From contig NZ_BRZC01000003.1 of the NCBI RefSeq assembly GCF_030268005.1, positions 124,001-188,000 of the forward strand: a stretch of DNA of 64,000 nucleotides. Direction: 5' to 3'. Both the position numbers and the translations under genes were made by a program. The DNA comes from Microbacterium arabinogalactanolyticum. GTDB lineage: Bacteria; Actinomycetota; Actinomycetes; Actinomycetales; Microbacteriaceae. This document shows positions 9,558 through 21,596 of the stretch, piece after piece. The notes under the pieces were generated by a model. That model was not told the origin of the DNA, searched no databases, and was given only the letters and a program-made list of their open reading frames with translations. Position 1 is the first letter of the stretch; every line of letters begins with the position of its first letter.

Positions 9558-9586
9558 TACATAACTTGCACAGTAGTGTGCAAGTT
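9558..9586 (-). promoter_or_regulatory. TetR operator overlapping the tetR-pip promoter
   Basis: Perfect inverted repeat AACTTGCACA (9563-9572), GTAG, TGTGCAAGTT (9577-9586). On the minus strand the palindrome contains TTGCAC and runs into TATGTA (9558-9563), a plausible -10, so a bound dimer would block RNA polymerase. The size (10-bp arms, 4-bp centre) is typical for TetR dimers. Confidence 0.75.
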
Positions 9587-9652
9587 GATTCGGGGGACTC
9601 ACAGCATCCGGCACCGTCCGCCCCGCGGCATCCGCTGGGTCGGGGCGATGCC

Positions 9653-9735
9653 GCCCGATCTGCTGACGATGACCCGATCTGCGGAGGGATGCCGTCATTT
9701 CGGCGGCGGATCGGGCCGGCGTCCGCAGATCGGGC
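9653..9735. repeat. Palindromic element, four CCCGATC cores
   Basis: Two direct copies of CCCGATCTGC (about 9653 and 9673) face two inverted copies (9706-9715 region and 9724-9734). The outer pair forms a perfect 13-bp inverted repeat, 9673-9685 with 9722-9734. It lies between the tetR operator and the argG terminator and encodes nothing. The core GCAGATCGGG recurs in the element at 61310-61391. Confidence 0.7.
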
Positions 9736-9749
9736 GCGGATACGACGAA

Positions 9750-9780
9750 GCCCCCGGCGCCGTCGGAGGGCACCGGGGGC
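9750..9780 (-). terminator. argG terminator
   Basis: Inverted repeat GCCCCCGGCGC (9750-9760) with GCACCGGGGGC (9770-9780): an 11-bp stem with one G-U pair in the minus-strand RNA and a 9-base loop. It is followed on that strand by TTCGTCG. It begins 15 bp after the argG stop. Confidence 0.75.
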
Positions 9781-9794
9781 GTCGGAAAGGTGTG

Positions 9795-13505
<3,711 letters not shown>

Positions 13506-13509
<4 letters not shown>

Positions 13510-14384
13510 ACGGTCTGGATCTCTACAACGAGACGGCCCAGGCGAGCGCCGCCGTCGTCATCCGCCGCTACTCGACGTCGTTCAACTGGGCCAGCCGTCT
13601 GTTCGACCCCCCGGTGCGAGAGCACATCGCCCGCATCTACGCCCTGGTGCGCCTGGCGGACGAGCTGGTCGACGGGCCTGCCGAGACGGCCGGGCTGGAC
13701 ACCCGGATGCGCCAGACGCTGCTCGACGAGCTGGAGGCCGAGACCGGACGCGCGCTGCGGATCGGCTTCAGCGCGAACCTGGTGGTGCACGCCTTCGCCC
13801 TGACCGCGCGAGAGCACGGCTTCGGGACCGACCTGAGCGCCCCGTTCTTCGCATCGATGCGGCGGGATCTCGGCGAGGGGACGTGGGATGCCGCCGCATT
13901 GGACGAGTACATCCACGGCTCCGCTGAGGTCGTCGGACTCATGTGCCTGGCGGTGTTCGAGTCGCGCCGCATCCGGGGAGGAGCCCCGTCCCGCAGCGAC
14001 GAGGAGAACCGCGTCCTGCAGGAGGGGGCGCGGCGACTGGGGGCCGCGTTCCAGAAGGTCAACTTCCTGCGGGACTACGCCGACGACCGCGGAGAGCTCG
14101 GCCGCACGTACTTCGCCGAGACCGCCGACGGACTCACCGAGGAGGCGAAGAATCGGATCGTCGCGTCGATCAGAGCCGACCTGCACGTCGCCGACCGCGC
14201 CGTGCCACTGCTCGACCGCGCCGCACGCGCCTCGGTGTGGGCCGCGCAGGCCATGTTCCGAGAGCTCACCGACCGCATCGCCGCGACGCCGGCGGAGGTG
14301 CTCGCGGTCACGCGCGTCCGCGTGCCCGACACGGTCAAGGCGGGCATCCTCGTGCGGGCGCTGGCCATGAAGGCGTCACGATGA
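13506..14384 (+). CDS. crtB: Phytoene synthase
   Basis: Condenses two GGPP to phytoene via prephytoene diphosphate. The 292-residue squalene/phytoene synthase fold shows YSTSF near the N-terminus, the first Asp-rich motif DELVD from Asp52, and the second DYADD from Asp190 in NFLRDYADD. The start is GTG, overlapping the crtE stop (GTGA), so translation is coupled. Length is normal for actinobacterial CrtB. Confidence 0.95.
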
Positions 14385-15949
14385 GCGCGTCCCGGGTCGT
14401 CGTCATCGGCGGGGGAGTGAGCGGACTCGCGACCGCATGCCTGCTCGCCCGCGACGGACACAGCGTCACTCTGCTCGAGAGGAGCGGTGAGCTCGGCGGA
14501 CGTGCGGGGGCGTGGGAGCAGGACGGCTTCGCCTTCGACACCGGTCCGTCCTGGTACCTGATGCCGGAGGTGTTCGACCACTTCTACCGGATGATGGGCA
14601 CCGACACCGCCGAGCAGCTCGACCTGGTGCCGCTCGAACCGGGCTACCGCGTCTACAGCGAGGCATCCGAAGACGCACCCGAAGGCGCCACCGCGGCGAT
14701 CGATGTCCCGGCCGGTGCCGACCGCGTCGCCGCCCTGTTCGAGGGGCGCGAGCCCGGGTCGGGAGATCGGGTGCGCCGCTACCTGGCATCCGCGACGCGC
14801 ACCTACCGTGCAGCGGTCTCCTCGTTCCTCTACAACCCGTTCTCCTCCTGGCGCAGCTTCACCTCCCCGGCGGTGCTGGCCGCGGCGCCCGCCGTCGTTC
14901 CGCTGCTCACGCGCTCGCTGTGGTCGTTCATCGCCCGGCGCTTCGGCGATCCGATGCTGCGCAAGATCCTCGGCTACCCCGCCGTGTTCCTGGGCACCTC
15001 GCCGTTCGACGCCCCGGCGCTCTACCACCTGATGAGCCATATGGATCTCGTCGACGGCGTGCGGTACCCCCTGGGCGGATTCCGCGCGTTCGTGGCGTCG
15101 CTGGCCGCGCTGGCGACGGACGCGGGCGTCGAGATCCGCACCGGCAGCGACGTCGTGCGGATCGTCAGCGAGCAGGGGCGTGCGCGCGCCGTCGAGTTCG
15201 AGCAGGACGGCCGGACGCAGCGGCTGGATGCCGACATCATCGTCTCCGCGATCGACGAGCATCACACCGAGACCGCGCTGCTGGCCCCCGAGGACCGGTC
15301 CTACCGGCCCGGTCGGTGGCGCCGGCAGGTGACCGGTCCGAGCGCGGTGCTGGTGCTGCTCGGCATCCGCGGGAAGATCCCGCAGCTGCCCCACCACACG
15401 CTGCTCTTCTCGGACGACTGGCGCGAGAACTTCGATGCGATCTTCGGTGCGACCCCGCGGGTGCCCCGCCCGCCGTCGATCTACGTCTGCAAACCCAGCG
15501 CGACCGACGACTCGGTGGCGCCCGCCGATGCGGAGAACGTCTTCGTGCTGGTGCCCCTGCCGCCCGACCCGGCGATCGGCCATGGCGGCACGGGGCGTGC
15601 CGGCGACCCGAGGGTCACGGCGATCGCGGATGCCGCGGTGGCGCAGATCGGGCGCTGGGCGGGCATCCCCGATCTGGAGTCGAGGATCATCGTGCGGCGC
15701 ACGATAGGACCCGCCGACTTCGAGTCGGACTTCAACACGTTCCGGGGCAGTGCGCTGGGACCGGCCCACACCCTGAGGCAGAGCGCGTTCCTGCGCGGCG
15801 TCACACGCTCGCGCAGGGTGTCAGGGCTGTTCTACGCCGGTGCGACGTCGGTTCCGGGGGTCGGCCTGCCGATGTGCCTGATCAGCGCCGAGCTCGTGCT
15901 CAAGCACATCAGGGGCGATCACTCCGCTGGCCCGTCGGAGGTGCGATGA
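14381..15949 (+). CDS. crtI: Phytoene desaturase (lycopene-forming)
   Basis: An FAD-dependent desaturase of 522 residues that converts phytoene to lycopene. The dinucleotide-binding motif VVVIGGGVSGLATA is at residues 6-19, followed by the LGGRAG motif. The C-terminal bacterial phytoene desaturase signature is present around YAGATSVPGVGLPMCLISAEL. ATG overlaps the crtB stop (ATGA). Length matches four-step CrtI enzymes. Confidence 0.95.
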   Translation: MSASRVVVIGGGVSGLATACLLARDGHSVTLLERSGELGGRAGAWEQDGFAFDTGPSWYLMPEVFDHFYRMMGTDTAEQLDLVPLEPGYRVYSEASEDAPEGATAAIDVPAGADRVAALFEGREPGSGDRVRRYLASATRTYRAAVSSFLYNPFSSWRSFTSPAVLAAAPAVVPLLTRSLWSFIARRFGDPMLRKILGYPAVFLGTSPFDAPALYHLMSHMDLVDGVRYPLGGFRAFVASLAALATDAGVEIRTGSDVVRIVSEQGRARAVEFEQDGRTQRLDADIIVSAIDEHHTETALLAPEDRSYRPGRWRRQVTGPSAVLVLLGIRGKIPQLPHHTLLFSDDWRENFDAIFGATPRVPRPPSIYVCKPSATDDSVAPADAENVFVLVPLPPDPAIGHGGTGRAGDPRVTAIADAAVAQIGRWAGIPDLESRIIVRRTIGPADFESDFNTFRGSALGPAHTLRQSAFLRGVTRSRRVSGLFYAGATSVPGVGLPMCLISAELVLKHIRGDHSAGPSEVR

Positions 15950-16269
15950 GTCTCGTGTACGCAGTCGCACTCCTGCTCAGCGGGGCGTGCCTGGTGCTGC
16001 TCGACCTGCGCTTCGGGCTGGTGCTGCGCCGGCGGCCGGTCGCGACGGCGATCGCGCTGGCCGTGGGACTGGCCTTCTTCCTCGCCTGGGATGCCGCGGG
16101 CATCGCCCTCGGAGTGTTCCGTCACGTCGATTCACGGTGGGCGAGCGGAGTGCTGCTGGCGCCGGAGTTCCCGGTCGAGGAGCTGCTGTTCCTGCTCTTC
16201 CTCAGCTATCTGACGCTGATCCTGCTGAGCGGGTGGCGGCGCTGGAGCGAGAGCAGGGACCGGCGATGA
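15946..16269 (+). CDS. crtYe: C50 carotenoid epsilon-cyclase subunit CrtYe
   Basis: A small integral membrane protein (107 residues, three predicted helices) of the lycopene cyclase domain family. PEFPVEELLFLLFLSYL is the characteristic acidic motif (P-E-x-P-x-E-E). In C. glutamicum CrtYe and CrtYf together cyclise flavuxanthin to decaprenoxanthin. Start and stop overlap the neighbours by 4 bp, which fits equimolar expression of a heterodimer. Confidence 0.92.
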   Translation: MSLVYAVALLLSGACLVLLDLRFGLVLRRRPVATAIALAVGLAFFLAWDAAGIALGVFRHVDSRWASGVLLAPEFPVEELLFLLFLSYLTLILLSGWRRWSESRDRR

Positions 16270-16601
16270 CCTATCTGCTCCTGTCGACGCCCTTCGTGTT
16301 CGCGGCGCTCGTCCTGTTCGGGATCGGCGCGGCGCATGCGCGACGCCGGGATGACCTGCGGCGGTATCTGTCCGCGTGGGGTGCGAGCACGGCCGTGCTG
16401 CTGGTCCTCACCACCGTGTTCGACAACATCATGATCGCGGCGGGTCTCTTCGACTATCGCGAGGACGGCATCTCGGGCGCGCGCATCGCGCTGATGCCGG
16501 TCGAGGACCTGCTGTACCCGATCGCGGGAGCGCTGCTGCTCAGCGGTGTCTGGCAGCTGCTGGATGCCGCGCGCGCACCGGGAGGACACTCCGATGCCTG
16601 A
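16266..16601 (+). CDS. crtYf: C50 carotenoid epsilon-cyclase subunit CrtYf
   Basis: A 111-residue partner of CrtYe with three predicted helices and the motif pair FDNIMIAAGLFDY and MPVEDLLYPI, the latter resembling the acidic motif in CrtYe. It probably forms the heterodimeric cyclase of the C50 end groups. Its ATG overlaps the crtYe stop (ATGA), and its last 8 bp overlap crtEb. Confidence 0.92.
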   Translation: MTYLLLSTPFVFAALVLFGIGAAHARRRDDLRRYLSAWGASTAVLLVLTTVFDNIMIAAGLFDYREDGISGARIALMPVEDLLYPIAGALLLSGVWQLLDAARAPGGHSDA

Positions 16602-17484
16602 TCGCCCCTCCGTCGTGCGCACGCTGTTCGTCGCCTCGCGGCCGCTGAGCTGGATCAACACCGCCTTCCCCTTCGCCGCCGCGTACTTCCTCACCACAGG
16701 GCGGGTCGACACGGCACTCGTGATCGGCACGCTGTTCTTCCTGGTGCCGTACAACCTCACGATGTACGGCGTGAACGATGTGTTCGACTACGAGTCGGAT
16801 CTCGCCAACCCCCGCAAGGGCGGCGCCGAGGGTGCCAAGCTGCCTCCGGCACTGCATCCGATCACGCTGTGGTCGTCGGCGGTGCTCATGGCCGTCTTCG
16901 CCGTGGTGCTGGTGGTGCTCGGCGCGCAGCGCCCGCTGTCATGGCTCGTGCTCGCGATCAGCGTGTTCGCGGTGCTCGCCTACTCGGTGCCGCGGCTGCG
17001 CTTCAAGGAGATCCCGGTCCTCGACTCGCTCACCTCGAGCACGCACTTCGTCACCCCGGCGCTGTACGCCTTCGCGCTCGCCGGCACGACCCTGACACCG
17101 CCACTGATCCTCACGATGGTCGCGTTCTTCTGCTGGGGCATGGCCAGTCACGCGTTCGGCGCGGTGCAGGACATCGTTCCCGATCGCGAGGCCGGGATCG
17201 GCTCCATCGCGACGGTGCTCGGCGCCGCCAGGACGGTGCGGATCGCGATCCTGCTGTGGGCGCTCGCCGGAGTGCTCATGCTGTTCGCGCCGTGGCCGGC
17301 GTCGCTGGCGGCGCTCGCCGCCGTGCCGTACATCGTGATCGTCGCCCCCTTCGCCGGCGTGGACGACGCGCATTCCGGTTCGGCCAACCGGGCCTGGCGC
17401 CGGTTCCTCGCGATCAACTACGCGGTCGGCTTCGCGGTGACGATGCTGCTGATCCTGTGCGCCATGGAAGGGCTGTTCGCATGA
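16594..17484 (+). CDS. crtEb: Lycopene elongase (UbiA family prenyltransferase)
   Basis: Adds two DMAPP-derived C5 units to lycopene, giving the C50 flavuxanthin. The 296-residue protein has eight to nine membrane helices, the first Asp-rich motif NDVFDYESD (about residues 64-72) and a second DIVPDREAG. Both are UbiA-superfamily metal/diphosphate sites in the form seen in CrtEb/LbtBC elongases. The ATG follows GGAGG at 8 bases. With CrtYe/CrtYf present, the expected product is decaprenoxanthin or a close relative. Confidence 0.93.
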   Translation: MPDRPSVVRTLFVASRPLSWINTAFPFAAAYFLTTGRVDTALVIGTLFFLVPYNLTMYGVNDVFDYESDLANPRKGGAEGAKLPPALHPITLWSSAVLMAVFAVVLVVLGAQRPLSWLVLAISVFAVLAYSVPRLRFKEIPVLDSLTSSTHFVTPALYAFALAGTTLTPPLILTMVAFFCWGMASHAFGAVQDIVPDREAGIGSIATVLGAARTVRIAILLWALAGVLMLFAPWPASLAALAAVPYIVIVAPFAGVDDAHSGSANRAWRRFLAINYAVGFAVTMLLILCAMEGLFA

Positions 17485-18971
17485 CCCGAGTACTCGTCAC
17501 CGGTGCCACCGGTTACATCGGCGGTCGGCTGGTCCCCCAGCTGCTGGACGCCGGTCATGAGGTGAGCGTCTTCGTGCGCTCCGCATGGAAGCTGCGCGAT
17601 GTGCCGTGGCGCGGCCGGGTGAAGGTCTTCTCGGGAGACCTGGGGGATCCGATCGCCGCGCGGCGCGCCATGGCCGGCATCGAGGTCGCCTTTCACCTGG
17701 TCCACTCGATGAGCTCGGGCCGTGGATTCCGCAGCGTCGAGAGGCAGGGCGCGGAGACCTTCGCGGATGCCGCCGCCGCGTCCGGCGTGCGCCGCGTCGT
17801 CTACCTGGGCGGCCTGCACCCTCGCAGCGGCCGGCTGTCGGAGCATCTCGCCTCGCGGGCGGAGGTGGGGCAGGTGCTGCTGGATGCGCCGGTGCCGGCG
17901 ATCGTCTTCCAGGCGGGGATCGTGATCGGCTCCGGCTCGGCGTCGTTCGAGATGATCCGGCATCTGACGGAGGTGCTGCCGTACATGCCCGCGCCCCGCT
18001 GGGTGCGGAACAGGGTGCAGCCGATCGCCGTGCGCGACGTGCTGCGGTACCTCGTGCGGTCGGTGGATGCGCCGGGAGACCTGAACCGGACGTTCGACAT
18101 CGGCGGACCCGACATCCTGCGATACGGGCAGATGATGAACGGATACGCGGTCGAAGCGGGTCTGCCGCAGCGGCACATCGCCGCGCTGCCCGTGCTGACC
18201 CCCTGGCTCGCGTCGCAGTGGGTCAGCCTGGTCAGCCCCATCCCGCGCCAGATCGCGGTGCCGATCATCGCCTCGCTGCAGAACGACTGCATCATGAGCG
18301 AGCACGACATCGACGAGGTCATCCCGCCGCCCGAGGAGGGGCTGCTGCCGTACCGCACCGCCGTGCGGCTCGCTCTGCGGCGCGAGGCCGACGGCGAGGT
18401 CGAGACCAGCTGGCAGAGCGCGACCGTGCCCGGTGCGCCGAGCGATCCGCTGCCGAGCGACCCGGACTGGGCCGGCCACACCGTCTTCACCGACCTTCGC
18501 GAACGCAGGAGCGGCACCTCGCCGGACTCCATCTGGCGTGTGATCGAGGCGATCGGCGGGGAGAGGGGCTGGCACTCGTTCCCTCTGGCGTGGGCGGCCA
18601 GAGGGTGGATCGACCGTCTCGTCGGCGGGGTGGGGATGCGCCGCGGCCGCAGGCATCCGTCCCGCGTGAACAGCGGAGACGTCATCGACGTGTGGCGCGT
18701 GGAGTCGGTGGAGCGGGGACGGATGCTGCGGCTGCGCGCGGAGATGAGGATGCCCGGCCGCGGCTGGCTGGAGCTGGGAGTGGAGCCCGACCCTGCCGGC
18801 GGCAGCGTGTACCGTCAGCGGGCGATCTACTTCCCGAAGGGACTCAGCGGCCGCCTCTACTGGCTGGTGCTGCTGCCCTTCCACGGCATCATCTTCAACG
18901 GCATGGCGCGCAGCATCCTGCACGAGGCCGAGCGCAGCGAAGCAGCCGCACCGAGTCTCAGCCCCGGCTGA
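17481..18971 (+). CDS. NAD(P)-binding SDR-like protein with DUF2867 domain
   Basis: A 496-residue protein with an N-terminal NmrA-like Rossmann domain (VTGATGYIGGRL, residues 5-16; AFHLVHSMSSG as active-site region) and a C-terminal DUF2867 domain (about 330-490, ending in a hydrophobic YWLVLLPFHGIIFNGM segment). The ATG overlaps the crtEb stop (ATGA), so it is the last cistron of the carotenoid operon. The known enzymes of decaprenoxanthin synthesis do not include such a protein. A role in modifying, glycosylating or placing the carotenoid is possible, but nothing in the sequence proves it. The last 14 bp overlap the convergent kinase gene. Confidence 0.85.
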   Translation: MTRVLVTGATGYIGGRLVPQLLDAGHEVSVFVRSAWKLRDVPWRGRVKVFSGDLGDPIAARRAMAGIEVAFHLVHSMSSGRGFRSVERQGAETFADAAAASGVRRVVYLGGLHPRSGRLSEHLASRAEVGQVLLDAPVPAIVFQAGIVIGSGSASFEMIRHLTEVLPYMPAPRWVRNRVQPIAVRDVLRYLVRSVDAPGDLNRTFDIGGPDILRYGQMMNGYAVEAGLPQRHIAALPVLTPWLASQWVSLVSPIPRQIAVPIIASLQNDCIMSEHDIDEVIPPPEEGLLPYRTAVRLALRREADGEVETSWQSATVPGAPSDPLPSDPDWAGHTVFTDLRERRSGTSPDSIWRVIEAIGGERGWHSFPLAWAARGWIDRLVGGVGMRRGRRHPSRVNSGDVIDVWRVESVERGRMLRLRAEMRMPGRGWLELGVEPDPAGGSVYRQRAIYFPKGLSGRLYWLVLLPFHGIIFNGMARSILHEAERSEAAAPSLSPG

Positions 18972-19878
18972 GGTCCGCGAAGCGCTCGCGGAGCGGATGC
19001 TGCCCCCCGAGCCCCGCGAGGGAGACGGCGCCGTCGAGGCCCGAGCCGGCAGGAGGCACGAAACGGGCGTCCGGGCGCGCGGCGCGCACCGCATCGGCGA
19101 ATGCCGCGCGGATCAGGTCCGAGCCGAACACGCCGCCGACGGCTCCGACGGCGGCGTCGTCCGGGGCATCGGTCACGCGCAGCGCGGTCGTCACGGCCAG
19201 GGCCAGTTCGGTCGCCGCCGCGCGGCAGATGCCGGCCGCGACCTCGTCGCCGGTGGCGGCGAGCAGCGCGGTGGGCGCGGCGAAGGATGCCACCGTGCGC
19301 ACGCGATCCTCGGATGCCTGCAGCGCGGTGTACGCGGAGTCGAGGTCCGGCCAGCGGTCCTGCACCACGGCGGTCAGCGCGGTGGCGGGACCGCGCCCAT
19401 CGTGCGCGCGCATCACGGCATCCAGCGCGGAGCGCCCGATCCAGTACCCGCTGCCGGCGTCTCCCATGATGTAGCCCCAGCCGTCGACGCGGGTGGAGTG
19501 CTCGGGGCCGACGCCGAGAGTGACCACCCCGGTGCCTGCCGCGACCACGGCGCCGTACCTGTCGCCCAGCACGCCCAGGAACGAGGTGACCGAATCGTGC
19601 GTCACGACCACGCGGCGCACGCCGGCGAGTGCGGGATGCGTGAGCAGCGCGGATGCCTCGGCATCCGCGTCCGTGAGTCCGGAGACTCCGAAGGTGATGG
19701 TGTCGGGGGAACCGCCGGCGGAAGCCACGACCTCGGCCAGCTGCGGCAGCAGTGGTCGATCGGTGAGCACACCGGAGAACAGCGCATCCGTCGCCGTGCC
19801 GTCGGCACGGATCAGGCGGGTCTTGATGCCGGTCTGCCCGGCGTCGATCGCGAGCAGCGCGCGCTGTTCCTGTGACAA
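18958..19878 (-). CDS. BadF/BadG ATPase family, N-acetylglucosamine-kinase-like
   Basis: A 306-residue protein of the ASKHA fold. It has phosphate-1 loop AIDAGQTGIKTRL (residues 10-22), phosphate-2 VVAAGTGVVTLG, WGYIMGDAGSGYWIGR and an adenosine-site GAVGGVFGSDL. This matches eukaryote-like GlcNAc kinases and BadF/BadG proteins; the likely reaction is ATP-dependent phosphorylation of an amino sugar, but glucosamine or another sugar cannot be excluded. The start is TTG at 19878, with AGAGGA 7 bases upstream and no better codon nearby. Its 3' end overlaps the DUF2867 gene tail to tail. Confidence 0.8.
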   Translation of the reverse strand: MSQEQRALLAIDAGQTGIKTRLIRADGTATDALFSGVLTDRPLLPQLAEVVASAGGSPDTITFGVSGLTDADAEASALLTHPALAGVRRVVVTHDSVTSFLGVLGDRYGAVVAAGTGVVTLGVGPEHSTRVDGWGYIMGDAGSGYWIGRSALDAVMRAHDGRGPATALTAVVQDRWPDLDSAYTALQASEDRVRTVASFAAPTALLAATGDEVAAGICRAAATELALAVTTALRVTDAPDDAAVGAVGGVFGSDLIRAAFADAVRAARPDARFVPPAGSGLDGAVSLAGLGGQHPLRERFADLSRG

Positions 19879-20013
19879 AGACGTGTCCTCTCCGTGGCGG
19901 GCCCCGTGCCAGCGTAGGACATCGACTGGGTGGGATGTCCGCCGAAGTCAAGCCCCGATGGGTTCGGCGCGGAGCGCGGTGTACTTGAGCTCCGTCCCGT
20001 GAAGGAGGCTCCT

Positions 20014-21585
20014 GTGGCATCACTGTGGCTCGACACCCAGCGCGAACCCGTTCCCTCGGATGCATTCGATCCGGATGCCCGCTACGACGCGGTCGTCGTC
20101 GGGGCGGGACTCACCGGCCTGACCACCGCACTGCTGCTGGCCAGAGCGGGGCTCGCCGTGGCCGTGCTCGAGGCCCGCTCGATCGGCGCGGTCACGACGG
20201 GCCACAGCACCGCGAAGCTGAGTCTGCTGCAGGGCGGCGTGCTGTCGGGCATCCGCTCCCGTGGCTCGAGGCGGGTGCTGCAGGCGTACGTCGATGCGAA
20301 CCGGGAGGGCCGCGACTGGATGCTGCGCTACCTCGACGAGCACGATGTCGAGGTGCAGCGCCGTGACGCGTTCACCTACGCCGGCTCATCGGAGGGGACG
20401 GAGCTGCTGGATGAGGAGTTCGAGGCGTGCCGGGATGCGGGACTCGATGTCGAGCGGGTGACCGAGACCGGCCTCCCCTTCGAGACCCATGGGGCCCTGC
20501 GGCTGCCGGATCAGGCGCAGTTCGACCCGATGGACGTGCTGCACGCGCTCGCCGCCGATCTGCGCTCCCGCGGCGCGGTGATCGTGGAGGGCGTGCGGGT
20601 GAAGGACGTCGACACGGGCGACACGTGCCGCGTGATCACGCCGCTCGGTGATGTGCACGCGACGACCGTGGTGCTCGCCACGGGCACGCCGATCCTCGAC
20701 CGCGGCCTGTACTTCGCCAAGCTGAAGCCGTCGCGCTCCTACGCGCAGGCGTACCGGGTTCCGGGCGGCGGACTCCCGCACGGCATGTACCTCTCCATCG
20801 ACACGCCGGGCCGCTCCCTGCGCACGGCCCCGGTCGGCGGGGAGGAGCTGCTGCTCGTCGGCGGCAACGGGCACACGGTCGGTCGTGAGGACGACACCCG
20901 GCGGCTCGCCGACGACCTGGAGGACTGGACGCGGCAGAGGTTCCCGGGCGCCGAGCGCACGCACGCCTGGTCGGCGCAGGACTACGAGTCGATGAACCTC
21001 GTGCCGTTCGTCGGGTGGATGCCGCGCACCGGGCATCGCGTCGCCCTGGCGACCGGGTACAACAAGTGGGGGATGACGAACGCCGTCGCCGCGGCCCTGA
21101 GCATCGCCGCGGACGTCCTGGGCGGCAGTATCCCGTGGGCGAAGACGCTGCATCATCGGGTGACCCTGCCGAAGGATGTCGCCCACGGCGTCGCGGCGAA
21201 CGCCCAGGTGGCGGGCCGGCTCGCCTCCGGCTGGGTGGCGTCCGGCCTGCATCCGCTGCCGGAGGATCCGCCCGTCGAGGGCGAGGGCGCCGTCGGGGCG
21301 TACGACATGGAGCCCACCGCGGTCTCGACCGTGGACGGCACCACCTGCCGCCTGTCCGCCGTGTGCACGCACCTCGGCGGCATCGTCACCTGGAACAGCG
21401 CGGAGCGCAGCTGGGACTGTCCGCTGCACGGGTCCCGCTTCGACGCGCAGGGCCGGCTGCTGGAGGGGCCGGCGGTCGAGGATCTGCACGCGATCGACGA
21501 ACCGGAACTGCCCGGCGACGCGCATGAGCCCGTGGAGGACCCGGACGAGAACCCGGATCCTCCTGACGCGGCGGACGCTCGCTGA
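20014..21585 (+). CDS. FAD-dependent oxidoreductase fused to a Rieske [2Fe-2S] domain
   Basis: A 523-residue protein. Residues about 20-390 form a DAO-type FAD domain (VVVGAGLTGLTTALLLA), and the C-terminal 90 residues form a Rieske domain with CTHLGG and CPLHGS, the Cys-His pairs that ligate a [2Fe-2S] cluster. This fused layout is widespread in actinobacteria and bacilli, usually annotated as a Rieske/FAD oxidoreductase of unknown substrate. GTG at 20014 is chosen because GAAGGAGG lies 6 bases upstream; the in-frame ATG at 19930 has no ribosome binding site. It is convergent with the helicase gene, 11 bp apart. Confidence 0.88.
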   Translation: MASLWLDTQREPVPSDAFDPDARYDAVVVGAGLTGLTTALLLARAGLAVAVLEARSIGAVTTGHSTAKLSLLQGGVLSGIRSRGSRRVLQAYVDANREGRDWMLRYLDEHDVEVQRRDAFTYAGSSEGTELLDEEFEACRDAGLDVERVTETGLPFETHGALRLPDQAQFDPMDVLHALAADLRSRGAVIVEGVRVKDVDTGDTCRVITPLGDVHATTVVLATGTPILDRGLYFAKLKPSRSYAQAYRVPGGGLPHGMYLSIDTPGRSLRTAPVGGEELLLVGGNGHTVGREDDTRRLADDLEDWTRQRFPGAERTHAWSAQDYESMNLVPFVGWMPRTGHRVALATGYNKWGMTNAVAAALSIAADVLGGSIPWAKTLHHRVTLPKDVAHGVAANAQVAGRLASGWVASGLHPLPEDPPVEGEGAVGAYDMEPTAVSTVDGTTCRLSAVCTHLGGIVTWNSAERSWDCPLHGSRFDAQGRLLEGPAVEDLHAIDEPELPGDAHEPVEDPDENPDPPDAADAR

Positions 21586-21596
21586 TCCTCGCGGCC

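Noticed and set aside
8874..9773. A 300-codon upstream extension of the first Pip gene
   Set aside because: It overlaps the tetR gene, its sequence is Arg/Pro-rich like an antisense frame, and a good ribosome binding site precedes ATG 8873.
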